From NCBI GenBank assembly GCA_021324825.1, contig JAJPII010000010.1, positions 62,001-126,000 of the forward strand: a DNA stretch of 64,000 nucleotides. The letters run 5' to 3'. Origin of the DNA: Spartobacteria bacterium. GTDB taxonomy: Bacteria; Verrucomicrobiota; Verrucomicrobiia; Chthoniobacterales; Chthoniobacteraceae. Made by a program: the position numbers and the translations under genes. Shown here one piece after another: positions 46,067 through 55,895 of this stretch. Position 1 is the first letter of the stretch. Every line of letters begins with the position of its first letter. A model generated the notes under the pieces. The model did no database searches. It was not told the origin of the DNA and saw nothing but the letters and a program-made list of their open reading frames with translations.

Positions 46067-48933
46067 TCCGGATTTGGCTGCGGGAGCACGCGCCGCAGGT
46101 AACTTCCCGTGTGGCTTTCCTCCATGCCGGCGATGCATTCCGGCGTGCCTTGCCCGAGGATCCTGCCGCCGTTCTCGCCGCCTTCCGGGCCGAGATCGAG
46201 CACCCAGTCGGCGCACTTTATCACTTCGAGGTTGTGTTCGATGACGATGAGCGTGTTTCCCGCGTCGCGCAGTTTCATGAGGACCTCAAGCAGCTTGTGG
46301 ACATCCGCAAAATGAAGGCCCGTGGTCGGTTCGTCCAGTATGTAAACCGTGCGGCCCGTGGCGCGCTTGGCCAGTTCGGCGGCCAGCTTCACCCGTTGCG
46401 CCTCGCCGCCGGAAAGCGTGGTGGCCGATTGCCCCAGCCGCACGTAGCCCAGCCCCACGTCCTCCAGCGCGAGGAGCCGGTCCGACACCGCCGGGACGCT
46501 GCGGAAGAACCGGGCGGCCTCGTCCACCGTCATCGCCAGCGCGTCGGCGATGTTTTTTCCCTTGTAGGTTATCTCCAGCGTTTCGCGGTTATAGCGCTCG
46601 CCGCGGCAGACCTCGCACTCGACATACACATCCGGCAGGAAGTGCATCTCTATCTTGATCAAGCCGTCCCCCTGGCAATTCTCGCAGCGGCCTCCTTTCA
46701 CGTTGAAGCTGAACCGGCCCGCATCGTAACCGCGAACCCTGGAAGCGGGCAACTGGCTGAAGACCTGGCGGATCGGCGCGAAGGCCCCGGTATACGTGAC
46801 GGGATTGGAACGCGGTGTGCGCCCGATGGGGCTTTGGTCGATGACGATGGCCTTGTCGATTTGCTCGAGTCCCAGGATGGCCTTGTGTTTGCCGGGGCGG
46901 TCCTTGGCGCGATAGAAATGCCGGAATAACGCGCGCCGCAGGATGTCGTCCACCAAGGTCGATTTGCCGCTGCCGGAAACGCCGGTGACGCAGGTGAAAC
47001 AACCGAGCGGAAAGGCCGCGTCCACCCCGGCGAGATTGTTTTCCCGGGCGCCGGCCACGGTCAGCCAGTTTTTCGGCGCGACGCGCTGTTTGGGAATCGG
47101 GATGCGCAGGCTGCCTTTGAGGTATTGCGCCGTGAGGGAGGCCTCGGACCGGAGGACATCCTCCAGCGTCCCTTGCGCGACGAGACGCCCGCCCCGCGCG
47201 CCCGCCCCGGGGCCGAGATCGAGGATATGGTCGGCGGCGCGGATGGTGTCCTCATCATGCTCGACGACGATGACGGAATTTCCCAGGTCCCGAAGCCGGC
47301 GCAGCGTGGCCAGCAGCCGGTCATTATCCCGCTGGTGCAGGCCGATGCTCGGTTCGTCCAGGACGTACAGCACGCCCGCCAGCCCGGCGCCGATCTGCGT
47401 CGCGAGCCGCGTCCGCTGGAATTCGCCCCCGGAAAGCGTGCCGCTCTCGCGGTCGAGATTCAAATAACCGAGGCCCACTTCCACGAGGAAACTCAGGCGC
47501 GCGGAGATTTCCCGCGTCACCTGCGCCACGATTTTTCCCTGCTGTTCCGTCAGTTCCAAATCCTCGATGAAACGCCTGGCCCTCTCGACCGTAAGCGCGC
47601 AAAGCTGCCGGATATTGAGCGCCCCGCCCGTGCGCGAAGCGATCGTGACGCCCAGGATTTCCGGCCTCAGCCGCGCGCCGCCGCAGGTCGAACACGGCTT
47701 CGGGCTCATGAAGGCCCGGATGCGACTCCTCGTAAATTCGCTCTCCGTCTCCTCGTACAGCCGGGTCATCTGCGGCACAAGGCCTTCGAACGGCTTGCTC
47801 ACGCGCGTTTCCTTTCCGTTTTTGCCCCAGGCGATCTCTATCGCCCGCCCGCCCGTGCCGAAACAGACCGCTTCCTTGAACGCGGACGGCAACTCGTCAA
47901 AAGGCGCGTCAGATGGGGCTTTGTATTCCCGCGCGAGCGCCTCGCGAAGCCCCTTGTAATATTGCAGCATCCGCTTCGCGCCTTTGCTCCAGGGGAGGAT
48001 GGCGCCTTCCGCGAGCGTCTTTTTCGGGTCGGGAATCATCAATTCGCAGTCGCACACGAGTTCCGTCCCCAGCCCGTGGCAGACGGGACACGCGCCGAAG
48101 TGGCTGTTGAAGGAAAAGTGCTTCGGCGTCAGTTGCGGCATGACGAAATCGGTCGCCGGGTTGCAATAGTCGGTCGAATACTTCCTCTCGCTCCAGTCGT
48201 CCTCCCCTTCCGCGCGCAACAGGAGGAGCCGGCCGCCGCCCCACTTCAGCGCCGTATCGACGGAATCCGCCAGCCGCGCGCGGACGCCCTCCCGCAAGAC
48301 GAGCCGGTCCACCACCACTTCGATGTCATGCCGCTTCGTCTTGTTGAGGCGGATGGGCTCCGGCGCGCCGAGATCGACGATCTTCCGGTCGATGCGCGCG
48401 CGCACGAAGCCCTCGCGCTTGATCTTGTCGAGAACGTCCCGGAACTCGCCCGCCTGCCCGCGCACCACCGGCGCCAGCACCATCGTCTTCGTCTCGGGCG
48501 GGCAACGCAGGACACTGTCGACGATCTGTTGCGGGGTCTGTTTGAAGACCGGCTCGCCCGTGGCGGGATCGTGCGGCTGCCCCGCGGAGGCGAACAGGAG
48601 GCGGAGGTAATCGTAAATCTCCGTGGTGGTGGCGATGGTCGAGCGCGGGTTGGCGCCGGAATTCCTCTGCTCGATGGCGATAGCCGGCGAAAGCCCCTCG
48701 ATGAAATCGACGTCCGGCTTCTGCATCCGGTCGAGGAATTGCCGGGCGTACGCGGAGAGGCTTTCGACGTATTTGCGCTGGCCCTCCGCGTAAAGCGTGT
48801 CGAAAGCGAGGGACGATTTCCCCGAACCGCTCAGCCCCGTGACGACAACGAGCTTCTCCCGCGGGATTTCCAGGGTGAGGTTCTTGAGGTTATGCTGACG
48901 CGCCCCGACGATCTTGATGGTGGAAGCCGGCAT
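46063..48933 (-). CDS. uvrA: Excinuclease ABC subunit A
   Basis: A 956-residue DNA damage recognition ATPase of nucleotide excision repair. The first Walker A is GLSGSGKSS (about 33-41) and the second GVSGSGKST (about 650). Zinc fingers are CPVCHGLG with CDC and CENCQGDG with CEVCRG. Both ABC signatures are complete ([24 protein letters not shown]). The C-terminus is slightly long. Its stop overlaps the start of the exported TPR gene, an unexpected partner. No LexA-type box was identified upstream. Confidence 0.97.
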   Translation of the reverse strand: MPASTIKIVGARQHNLKNLTLEIPREKLVVVTGLSGSGKSSLAFDTLYAEGQRKYVESLSAYARQFLDRMQKPDVDFIEGLSPAIAIEQRNSGANPRSTIATTTEIYDYLRLLFASAGQPHDPATGEPVFKQTPQQIVDSVLRCPPETKTMVLAPVVRGQAGEFRDVLDKIKREGFVRARIDRKIVDLGAPEPIRLNKTKRHDIEVVVDRLVLREGVRARLADSVDTALKWGGGRLLLLRAEGEDDWSERKYSTDYCNPATDFVMPQLTPKHFSFNSHFGACPVCHGLGTELVCDCELMIPDPKKTLAEGAILPWSKGAKRMLQYYKGLREALAREYKAPSDAPFDELPSAFKEAVCFGTGGRAIEIAWGKNGKETRVSKPFEGLVPQMTRLYEETESEFTRSRIRAFMSPKPCSTCGGARLRPEILGVTIASRTGGALNIRQLCALTVERARRFIEDLELTEQQGKIVAQVTREISARLSFLVEVGLGYLNLDRESGTLSGGEFQRTRLATQIGAGLAGVLYVLDEPSIGLHQRDNDRLLATLRRLRDLGNSVIVVEHDEDTIRAADHILDLGPGAGARGGRLVAQGTLEDVLRSEASLTAQYLKGSLRIPIPKQRVAPKNWLTVAGARENNLAGVDAAFPLGCFTCVTGVSGSGKSTLVDDILRRALFRHFYRAKDRPGKHKAILGLEQIDKAIVIDQSPIGRTPRSNPVTYTGAFAPIRQVFSQLPASRVRGYDAGRFSFNVKGGRCENCQGDGLIKIEMHFLPDVYVECEVCRGERYNRETLEITYKGKNIADALAMTVDEAARFFRSVPAVSDRLLALEDVGLGYVRLGQSATTLSGGEAQRVKLAAELAKRATGRTVYILDEPTTGLHFADVHKLLEVLMKLRDAGNTLIVIEHNLEVIKCADWVLDLGPEGGENGGRILGQGTPECIAGMEESHTGSYLRRVLPQPNPE

Positions 48934-48997
48934 TCTGGCAAAGGATCAATAAATCACATTGCGCGGTGGCATGCGAATCGCTTTAGAAGAAGGTCGA

Positions 48998-49246
48998 ATG
49001 GAACAATCTCTCCAGCCCGCAACGGATGATCTCGCCGCCTTGCACGAGAAGTTTCGCGAGGTAAAACACTCCATCAACAACTCGTTGGCGGTCATCATGG
49101 CGCTTTCCGAGCTGGCGCAGAGGAATCCGCAGCACTACGAGAAGCTGACCAAGACGATCCTGACCCGCTGCCCGGACATCGTTTCTCAATTGCAGGACTT
49201 CTCCCGCAACCTTTCGGAAAAGATCAAGCCGAAGCAAGCCGCCTGA
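48998..49246 (+). CDS. Orphan DHp-like mini-protein
   Basis: An 82-residue helical protein resembling only the dimerisation/phosphoacceptor hairpin of histidine kinases. An H-box-like KHSINNSLAVIMALSELA places a candidate phosphoacceptor at His24, followed by a second helix ending in QLQDFSRNL. No ATPase domain follows. ATG 48998 has an AAGG at short spacing; an ATG at 48971 is possible. It is divergent from uvrA and overlaps DUF1802 convergently by 23 bp. The function is unknown; a phosphotransfer or decoy role is a guess. Confidence 0.6.
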   Translation: MEQSLQPATDDLAALHEKFREVKHSINNSLAVIMALSELAQRNPQHYEKLTKTILTRCPDIVSQLQDFSRNLSEKIKPKQAA

Positions 49247-49769
49247 TTTTTTCCGCCAACGCCGCATGGGCGGCGTCATCGAGAACCGGCGTGGACGAAA
49301 GGCCGGCCGGAGGCTCCGGGATCTTCACCCACGACCTGCAGCCGCCGTAAGCCGGCGCGGCCGCAAATTCCCAAGGCGCGTCCAGTTTGTAAACCCGCAG
49401 AAGGGCGACATGCACCCCTGGCGTGTCGTCATACCGAAACCGCTCCTCGACCACCTCCCGCTTCAGGATGTGGAACGGCTCAAGCTTTTCCAGCGTCCCG
49501 GTATCGCGAATGAGCAGCGTCCACTCCGCCTCCGCCCGGTACGCGATGCGGATGCTGCCGTCCGGCGGGGAGGGAAGCGGCGTCCCGGCGGGCAAGCGGG
49601 TTTTCTCCAACTGCTCGTGGAACAACGTCGGGAAGAGGAAAAAATCCGCGTGCTGGAAACGGAAGCCTTCCCGCCCCTCCGCGATGCCGCCCTTGCGCAG
49701 GAGGATGCTCTGCGTCCCCGCGCCAAGCGCCTCGCACACCAGCGCCCATTCCTTGAAAGCGATGCTCAT
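49224..49769 (-). CDS. DUF1802 family protein
   Basis: A 181-residue protein with the DUF1802 start FKEWALVCEALGAGTQSILLRKGGIAEGREGF and the DFFLFPTLFHEQ segment. No catalytic role is known for the family; structure suggests a small nucleic-acid or nuclease-like fold, but that is not shown here. It is divergent from the PHP gene (88-bp gap) and overlaps the DHp-like gene at its 3' end. Confidence 0.85.
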   Translation of the reverse strand: MSIAFKEWALVCEALGAGTQSILLRKGGIAEGREGFRFQHADFFLFPTLFHEQLEKTRLPAGTPLPSPPDGSIRIAYRAEAEWTLLIRDTGTLEKLEPFHILKREVVEERFRYDDTPGVHVALLRVYKLDAPWEFAAAPAYGGCRSWVKIPEPPAGLSSTPVLDDAAHAALAEKIRRLASA

Positions 49770-49857
49770 TCCCTGCGGTTACAACGGAGCGCGCGGGAAG
49801 TCAAAGGGCGCGTTTTCCGGTTTGCCCATTCCGCGGCGACATCCTACCCTTTCAGCA

Positions 49858-50565
49858 ATGGCTTATAACATCGACCTGCACACGCACTCGTTCTTCTCGG
49901 GCGACGGGGTGAGCAGCCCCGAGGAGTTGATCGCCGCGGCCCGGGAGAAGGGCCTCCATGGCTTCGCGATGACCGACCACAACACCTGCGACGCCATCGC
50001 CTACATGCTCGAAAAGGGGCTGATGCGCGAGGACGGCCTGCCCGTGGACGGGTTTCTGGTCATACCCGGCGTGGAGGTGACGACGGCGGACGGCCATCTC
50101 CTTTGCTACGGGACGACCCTCCCTTTCCTCAAAGGGATACCCGCGGGCGAGGTTTGCCATGTCATCCATGAACACGGGGGATTGGCGGTGCCGCCGCACC
50201 CGTACGATCTGTTCCGGGCCGGCATACGGCAGAACGTGCTGGAGGAGATCGCCATCGACGCCATCGAGGTTTTCAACGCCGCCACGACCTTGAAGCGCTA
50301 CAACCGCCAGGCTTTCGAATACGCGCAGATGAAGAAGCTGCCGATGGTGGCCGGCAGCGACGCGCACCACGCGGTGGCCATCGGCACCGCCTACACGATC
50401 CTGCACACGAACGACTTCTCGGTGAAGGGCATCCTGAAACAGGTGCTGAAGGGCGCCGAACTGAACCAGAAATATCTCTCGCCGAAGGATTCCCTGCGCA
50501 AGACCTGGAACAACTGGCTGCGGCTCCGGCCGAAACGGCGGCACACCCCGCAAAAGAAAGAATAG
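49858..50565 (+). CDS. PHP domain metal-dependent phosphoesterase
   Basis: A 235-residue PHP enzyme. Metal-site motifs are DLHTHSFFSGDG (about 6-17), AMTDHNTCDA (about 38-47), the Glu in IPGVEVTT (about 74), the His pair in PPHP (about 112) and GSDAHH (about 167). This set matches small nucleotide phosphoesterases of the PHP family. The ATG at 49858 starts the domain exactly. It is convergent with tyrS, 7 bp apart. Substrate unknown. Confidence 0.88.
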   Translation: MAYNIDLHTHSFFSGDGVSSPEELIAAAREKGLHGFAMTDHNTCDAIAYMLEKGLMREDGLPVDGFLVIPGVEVTTADGHLLCYGTTLPFLKGIPAGEVCHVIHEHGGLAVPPHPYDLFRAGIRQNVLEEIAIDAIEVFNAATTLKRYNRQAFEYAQMKKLPMVAGSDAHHAVAIGTAYTILHTNDFSVKGILKQVLKGAELNQKYLSPKDSLRKTWNNWLRLRPKRRHTPQKKE

Positions 50566-50572
50566 CCTTGTT

Positions 50573-51757
50573 TTACGCGCAGCCGATGCGCACGGCGTGG
50601 GTCTTGTCGAGCCGCAGCACGTCGTCCTCCTTGAACTTCGGGGCCGCCTTGACGTCGGTTATCTTCTCGCCGTTCCACTGGATGCTCCCCTGCTCCACCA
50701 GCCGGCGGACATCGCCCCGCGAACGGGCCGCGGAGAAGCCCTGCGCGTACGCGGCCTGCACCACGGAGACGATGTCCCTCTCCACGCCTCGCAACAGCAG
50801 TGCGGGCAGGTCGGCGGCGGCGAGGTTTTTCTCGCTGAAACGGGTGTTGAATTGCTCCAGGACTTTCCGGGCCTCTTCCCGCGAATGGTAGCGCTCCACG
50901 AGGTCGAACCCGAGTTGCTTCTTGGCTTCCATCGGATGGCCGGGCGGCGGCGCTTTCCCCAATAGCAGGAGATAATAGCGCTCCATCAATTTGTCCGAGA
51001 TGCTCATGATCTTGCCGAACATCTCGGACGGCGCCTCGCTGACGCCGACGTAGTTGTTCAGGCTCTTGCTCATCTTCTGGACGCCGTCGAGGCCTTCCAG
51101 GAGCGGGGTGAGAAAGCCGACCTGCTGCGGCTGCCCCTGCTCCCGCTGGAGATCGCGCCCGACCAGGATGTTGAAGAGCTGATCCGTGCCGCCGATTTCG
51201 ACGTCGGCCATTATTTTCACGGAGTCGTATCCCTGGATGATGGGGTAGAGAATTTCGTGGACGCCGACCGAGACGCCTTTTTCGAACCGGTTGCGAAAGT
51301 CTTCCCGGTGGAGCATCTGCTGGACGGTGACCCGGCTCGCAAGCCGTATGACCTCCTCGAACGATATCATCTCCAGCCATTCGCCGTTGAAGACGGTGCG
51401 GGTTTTTTGCGGATCAAGAATCTTGTGAGCCTGCTCCTGGAAGCTCTTGGCGTTGCGCATGACCTGGTCGTGCGTCAATTGCGGGCGGGTGACGGAACGC
51501 CCGCTGGGGTCGCCGATCATCGCCGTGAAATCGCCGATGATGAGGACGGCCCGGTGCCCCATGTCCTGGAATTGGCGAAGCTTCTGCAAACCGACCGTGA
51601 AGCCAAGATGGATATCCGGCGCGGTGGGGTCGACCCCGAGCTTCACGATGAGCGGACGCCCGAGCCGGAGCTTTTGCAGCAGTTCCTCCTCGCTGACGAT
51701 TTGCGCCGCGCCCTTCCTGAGCTCCGCGAAAGCTTGCTCTGGGGAGAGGGATTTCAT
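50573..51757 (-). CDS. tyrS: Tyrosyl-tRNA synthetase
   Basis: A 394-residue class I synthetase. The HIGH-like motif is PDIHLGFT (about 48), the KMSKS motif is intact near residue 225, and an S4 RNA-binding domain closes the protein (about 325-390). It is the TyrZ-like form with DPTAPDIHLG. ATG 51757 is preferred; a GTG at 51772 would add five residues. It stands alone between the PHP gene and a secreted hypothetical gene. Confidence 0.95.
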   Translation of the reverse strand: MKSLSPEQAFAELRKGAAQIVSEEELLQKLRLGRPLIVKLGVDPTAPDIHLGFTVGLQKLRQFQDMGHRAVLIIGDFTAMIGDPSGRSVTRPQLTHDQVMRNAKSFQEQAHKILDPQKTRTVFNGEWLEMISFEEVIRLASRVTVQQMLHREDFRNRFEKGVSVGVHEILYPIIQGYDSVKIMADVEIGGTDQLFNILVGRDLQREQGQPQQVGFLTPLLEGLDGVQKMSKSLNNYVGVSEAPSEMFGKIMSISDKLMERYYLLLLGKAPPPGHPMEAKKQLGFDLVERYHSREEARKVLEQFNTRFSEKNLAAADLPALLLRGVERDIVSVVQAAYAQGFSAARSRGDVRRLVEQGSIQWNGEKITDVKAAPKFKEDDVLRLDKTHAVRIGCA

Positions 51758-51788
51758 CAAAGGCCCATCCACAACCCGGTTCCGCCGC

Positions 51789-52346
51789 CTATTTGTTCTT
51801 GTTCAGGAGATCGCGCACCTCGTCGATGCTCAAAGGCGATTTCGTCTTCTCCTGCTCCTGCCGCCAGGCCGCGCTTTTGGGCTTCGCTTTCGCGTTGGTG
51901 GCAAGTTCCGTCTGGTCTTCGTAACGGCCCTTGAACTGCACGTTGCCGGCATAGCCGCGCGTGGGCGAAGTCTCGCCGCTCTCGCGGGCGTTCTTTACAT
52001 CCTCCGCCTTGGTGGCGTAGGTCTTCGACATGCTCGAAAGGACAAAGGCGTCCTGGACCGGCGTTTTGGAGTCCGACAGCTTGAAGTTCCCGGCCCAATA
52101 ACCCTTGGCGCCTGAAAAATCCTTTGCGGAGAACGCCTTGGTCTGTACCTTCTGGTCGTACTCATAATCCTTCACGTAAGCCTTGCCGGCGTTGAATGTT
52201 TTGCCGGACAGGAAGGCCCCTTTTTCGGGCGCGTACGCCAGGCTGCTGTTGGGAGTGTAAAGAAGCCGTTCCTCCAGCTTCGGCTCCTGCTGCTGCGCAT
52301 GAAGGACGCACACCGAAAAAAGCAATAGGGGAACAACTATCCGCAC
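51789..52346 (-). CDS. Secreted hypothetical protein
   Basis: A 185-residue protein with a signal peptide (1-18, VVPLLLFSVCVLHA) and a polar, Lys/Ala-rich remainder with many aromatic residues and no known domain. A GTG start lies 9 bp from the start of the divergent NlpC/P60 gene, so each promoter must lie within the other gene's 5' region. Joint expression with the cell-wall hydrolase is plausible. Role unknown. Confidence 0.65.
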   Translation of the reverse strand: MRIVVPLLLFSVCVLHAQQQEPKLEERLLYTPNSSLAYAPEKGAFLSGKTFNAGKAYVKDYEYDQKVQTKAFSAKDFSGAKGYWAGNFKLSDSKTPVQDAFVLSSMSKTYATKAEDVKNARESGETSPTRGYAGNVQFKGRYEDQTELATNAKAKPKSAAWRQEQEKTKSPLSIDEVRDLLNKNK

Positions 52347-52355
52347 TTGTTACAA

Positions 52356-53147
52356 ATGTCAGAAAACCTCCTGCACTGCAAAGGATTTTTAACCCCGGGC
52401 CGTTGGATTCGAGCCGCGCTCCTCGCCCTCCTCGCGGCGGGAAGACTTTGCGCGCAGGATGACGATGCGACGCCGCCGCCCAAACACCGTCGCCACCACA
52501 ATATCCCCGAGGCGGAGGCTTCACCCTCGCCGACGGAAACGCCCGCGAAACAAAAGACCGCCGCGCCCGATGCGACGATCTCGACCGCAGAATTGGCCGA
52601 ATTCAAGAAGCAGCCGGAGAAAGTGCAGACGCTGATCGAGTCGGCGCTCGATCTCACGACGCAAAACCTCACGTACACGTACGGCTCCGCGGAGCCGGAA
52701 AAAGGCGGCATGGATTGCTCCGGGTTCATCTACTACGTCTTGAAGCGGAACGGCTTTGAAGACGTCCCCCGCAGCGCGAGCGCGCAATACGTCTGGCTGC
52801 GCAAGGCGGGCCTCTTCCAGGCCGTGCTGAGCCGCAAAAACAATACCTTCGAGTTAAACGACCTGCGACCCGGCGATCTTCTTTTCTGGACGGGGACGTA
52901 TTCGGTGGATCGCGACCCTCCGGTCACCCACACGATGCTCTATCTCGGCACAAGACGGAAGAAGCGGGTAATGGCCGGCGCGAGCGACGGGCGTTCCTTT
53001 GAAGACGCCGCACGCTGGGGCGTCAGCGTCTTCGACTTCAAGATCGCGCCAAAGGCGTCCACTCCGCCGGATCCGGCTGCCGGCGCAAAGCCGCAACCCG
53101 TCTTTGTCGGCTACGCCCACCTGCCGGGGATGGAGGACATCCCATGA
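52356..53147 (+). CDS. Secreted NlpC/P60 peptidase
   Basis: A 263-residue cell-wall peptidase. It has a hydrophobic leader ending LCAQDD (about 35), a Pro/Thr-rich linker (about 40-80) and an NlpC/P60 domain. The catalytic Cys is in GGMDCSGFIYYVL (about 120), and the His in THTMLYLG (about 195). The leader before the hydrophobic core is unusually long, so the true start may be later. Its stop overlaps the ATG of a 34-codon ORF (ATGA). Confidence 0.85.
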   Translation: MSENLLHCKGFLTPGRWIRAALLALLAAGRLCAQDDDATPPPKHRRHHNIPEAEASPSPTETPAKQKTAAPDATISTAELAEFKKQPEKVQTLIESALDLTTQNLTYTYGSAEPEKGGMDCSGFIYYVLKRNGFEDVPRSASAQYVWLRKAGLFQAVLSRKNNTFELNDLRPGDLLFWTGTYSVDRDPPVTHTMLYLGTRRKKRVMAGASDGRSFEDAARWGVSVFDFKIAPKASTPPDPAAGAKPQPVFVGYAHLPGMEDIP

Positions 53148-53248
53148 TTGACTGGGACCTGCTGAGTCAACGTGCCTCCCGTCACTATTCTCAAGTGGGA
53201 ACATGGGAGCATCGTCAAACGTTCTCCGAAGCGGTGCTTGCGCAGTGA
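53144..53248 (+). CDS. Coupled 34-residue mini-protein
   Basis: ATG at 53144 overlaps the NlpC/P60 stop (ATGA) and the frame runs 34 codons to TGA at 53246. The peptide begins MIDWDLLSQRASRHYSQVGT and has a balanced composition with two Trp and several charged residues, unlike a random GC-rich frame. The function is unknown. It ends 23 bp before the convergent GT-C gene. The coupling is the main evidence for reality. Confidence 0.45.
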   Translation: MIDWDLLSQRASRHYSQVGTWEHRQTFSEAVLAQ

Positions 53249-53271
53249 AAGGCAAAGAGGCGGGCGTGGTT

Positions 53272-54495
53272 CTACGGATTTTCGCCTGCCAGCGGTTCGA
53301 AACGCCGCAGCAATCTCACCCAGCGTTCCTCGGCGGGGGGAGCGGACGCATCCGGCGGCATGCCGAATGCCGCGAGGTAGGCGTTGCGTACGGACTGGTC
53401 GCCGTAGAGCCTTGCGAAACGAACGCCCGACAGGGAAAGACGGGCGCTCATCGCGAGCGCCACGAGGCCGAGCGCCAGGAAATAAACAAGATATCCCGCC
53501 GCGAAGCGACGCCCGCGCCGGCATGCGAGCCCCATCGCCAGCGCAAGCACGGGCCAGATCGGCATCCAGAAACGCGGATCATAAAACGGCCAGAAAAGAA
53601 GAATGCCGGTGTAGAGAACCAGGTAAGCCGCCAGCGGCGGAGAGAAGCGAGCCAGCCGCGGCAGCCCCGCCGCCGCGAGCGCGAGAGCCAGCGCGCCAAC
53701 GCCGAGGAACGCACACCGCAATCCTGGAAAACGGGTTGCCGGAACGTTTAGGACAACCTCACCCAGTTCGTCCGTGTGCGCTTCCACCGTCAGGGCGCTG
53801 ACGGCCCGCTGCTGGAGAAAGTAGTCCGGCCTGCCCTGGCGCGCCGCCGCCGAAACCTTCCAATGCCAGAGCACGGCTCCCGCCGCGGCGGCGAGCAGGA
53901 CGCCAACCGCCAGCAGGACGCAAACCTTCCGGGATCGCGGCAGCCACACCGCCGCCCCGGTGAACGCGACGGCGCCGAGCAAGCTGACGCCCACCGAGCG
54001 CACGCGCCAGGCGCCCAGCGCGAGCAGGAGGCCGAGCGCCAGCCAGCCCGCCGCCTCCTTCGAGCCGCGCGTCTCCCAAGTCCGCTTCAATGCAAGCAGC
54101 GCTCCGAAGGAAAGAGCGCAGTACGGATTCTCCGAAAGAGGGATGATCGCGTGCTTGATCCATACCCAGGAGGCGAGCGGCAGCAAGGCGACAAAGGAGC
54201 GCCCCGGCAACCGCTCCAGCAGCGCGTAAAAGGCGAACGCCGCCGCGAGCGAGGAGAGAATATCGAACGCATTGATCCACCGCGCCGAGCCGAGTCCCAG
54301 CCGGATGAGACCCGCGAGCAGAACGGGATACCCTTCGGGGAAAACGTCGGGCTTGCCGTCGACGAGAAATCCGTGGCCGGAGGCGGCGGAAAGGGCCATC
54401 GAAAGAAACCGGCAGGCGTCGGTATTCAACCGGAGCGGCGAAGCGATCTGCACGCCGTAGAGCGCCACGAAAATCAGAACGAGGAGGCGCTTCAT
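53272..54495 (-). CDS. Polytopic membrane protein, GT-C glycosyltransferase-like
   Basis: A 407-residue protein with about ten hydrophobic helices. An early loop LRLNTDACRFLSMA contains the acidic residue typical of GT-C enzymes (ArnT/PMT-like), and the late loop LFWPFYDPRFWMPIWP resembles the lipid-facing end of these proteins. No firm family is claimed. It starts with ATG overlapping the TGA of the secreted barrel-like gene, so both are probably made together. Confidence 0.65.
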   Translation of the reverse strand: MKRLLVLIFVALYGVQIASPLRLNTDACRFLSMALSAASGHGFLVDGKPDVFPEGYPVLLAGLIRLGLGSARWINAFDILSSLAAAFAFYALLERLPGRSFVALLPLASWVWIKHAIIPLSENPYCALSFGALLALKRTWETRGSKEAAGWLALGLLLALGAWRVRSVGVSLLGAVAFTGAAVWLPRSRKVCVLLAVGVLLAAAAGAVLWHWKVSAAARQGRPDYFLQQRAVSALTVEAHTDELGEVVLNVPATRFPGLRCAFLGVGALALALAAAGLPRLARFSPPLAAYLVLYTGILLFWPFYDPRFWMPIWPVLALAMGLACRRGRRFAAGYLVYFLALGLVALAMSARLSLSGVRFARLYGDQSVRNAYLAAFGMPPDASAPPAEERWVRLLRRFEPLAGENP

Positions 54496-55835
54496 CGTGT
54501 GAGGAGATAAGTGCGTCCCTTCTGATCGGCTTCCAGCGTCATTTTACGACCGGGCCAGGGTTCGACAGCGACCTTCCCGTTAAAAACGCGGACGACCGCG
54601 CGATCCTCCAGCCGCAAGCCGGACCAGAGAACGCCGTCCGCCGCCGGCGCATCCAGGCAGAGCGGCTCGCCCTTTTCCAGGAAGTCCCTGTATTCGAGCA
54701 TCTCGTCATAGACGGCGACGGCGTCCTGCACTTCCCCGACGGCGGTTTCCTCATGACCGGGATAGACGGGATTGAACACCTGCATATCCGCGACGCCCCG
54801 CAGCCAGAGATGCCGCAACACTTCGCGGTAGCGCTCCCGCGACATCGCCGGGATTTTCGGGTCTTCATCGTCCGGGCACCACCGGCAGACCCATGGGATG
54901 GACTTCCTCTCCGGCGCCCATAGCAGGCGATTGGCGGTGTCGTTGGAAACGTCGTTCAAGAGGATGCGGGTGTAGAATTGGTCGACGTGCTCGCGGTCAA
55001 GAGGCGTTCCCGGCTTCCAGAAAAGCGTGTTGCCGTATGCGACCGGATTTGTCGCGGTGAAGAAGGGCGGGATGACGGGCGGAAGGACGCGGTCCGGCCA
55101 GGAGCGTTGCGGGCGTTCGGGCGTGGAGAGCGCGGCCCGCCAGTTCGTGGTCAGGCACTTTGGGAAAACCTCTTCCACGGGAGCGGCGAGGTATCCCCCC
55201 GCAAGATCGAGGTATCGCCTCCAGAGATAGGCGTCGTAGGCCGCCTCGCTCGCAAGCGCACCCGGCGGGAGCGTCGCGCGACACCGGGCGCAGTGCAGGG
55301 CTTGCGCGTAGCCATCCGGCCCCGCGCCCGCTATCGGCTCGCCTTCCCAATCCATCCAGACCGCGTCGACCGTCACGCCCGCCTCCTTGAATTTTCGCAA
55401 CGTGGCGCGGATTTTGTCCGCGTTGACCGCCCAGCCGGTCGCGATGGCGGGACAGGCGTGGAGCGGCCCCCTGGGAGAGAAACCGGGGTCGAACCGGTGC
55501 TGCCATGCCCCGGGATCGCCCGCCAGCGAAGCGGGCCAGTCGCCGGCCACGCCTTGCATCATGATCACGGGAGCACCGGCGTCCTGGAGGGCTTTGGCGA
55601 GAGGTATCATCGCTTCATCCATGGCGATGTGCTGCGTCAGGCCGCGCGCGAGCAGCGCCGCGGATAGGGACCGGGACGGTCCGGGCTGCCACAGGATCAT
55701 CGGAAGCCGTCCGCCGCGTTCATGCCGCAAAGGCGGCACATTGCGCACGATCTCCTCCTGCAACTCGAACGGAGCGGCCCGCAACGCGCCCGAAACCAGA
55801 AGGGCCAGAGCAAGGAACAGGTTGATCCCCGTCAA
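54492..55835 (-). CDS. Secreted TIM-barrel-like (glycoside hydrolase-like) protein
   Basis: A 447-residue protein with a signal peptide (1-20). A segment KFKEAGVTVDAVWMDWEGEPIAG (about 168-190) has the Trp-Met-Asp-Trp-Glu pattern of a strand end in glycosidase barrels, so Asp/Glu catalysis is possible. A Cys pair CARCR (about 203) recalls a small metal or disulfide site. Its C-terminal 60 residues are beta-rich. It is coupled to the GT-C gene by a 4-bp overlap. No GH family was identified. Confidence 0.6.
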   Translation of the reverse strand: MTGINLFLALALLVSGALRAAPFELQEEIVRNVPPLRHERGGRLPMILWQPGPSRSLSAALLARGLTQHIAMDEAMIPLAKALQDAGAPVIMMQGVAGDWPASLAGDPGAWQHRFDPGFSPRGPLHACPAIATGWAVNADKIRATLRKFKEAGVTVDAVWMDWEGEPIAGAGPDGYAQALHCARCRATLPPGALASEAAYDAYLWRRYLDLAGGYLAAPVEEVFPKCLTTNWRAALSTPERPQRSWPDRVLPPVIPPFFTATNPVAYGNTLFWKPGTPLDREHVDQFYTRILLNDVSNDTANRLLWAPERKSIPWVCRWCPDDEDPKIPAMSRERYREVLRHLWLRGVADMQVFNPVYPGHEETAVGEVQDAVAVYDEMLEYRDFLEKGEPLCLDAPAADGVLWSGLRLEDRAVVRVFNGKVAVEPWPGRKMTLEADQKGRTYLLTR

Positions 55836-55895
55836 AACATTGACTTCTTCCGCCGGGTGAAAACTATAAACCGCCTGTCGGCGCGTCGCGAAGCC

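Noticed and set aside
43664-46102. A plus-strand open frame of about 800 codons opposite the long TPR gene
   Set aside because: No domain, no ribosome site, and Arg/Glu/Leu composition typical of a shadow; the minus-strand frame has a signal peptide and TPR pattern.
47125-49029. Plus-strand open frame opposite uvrA
   Set aside because: Antisense to complete UvrA motifs; no recognisable protein features.
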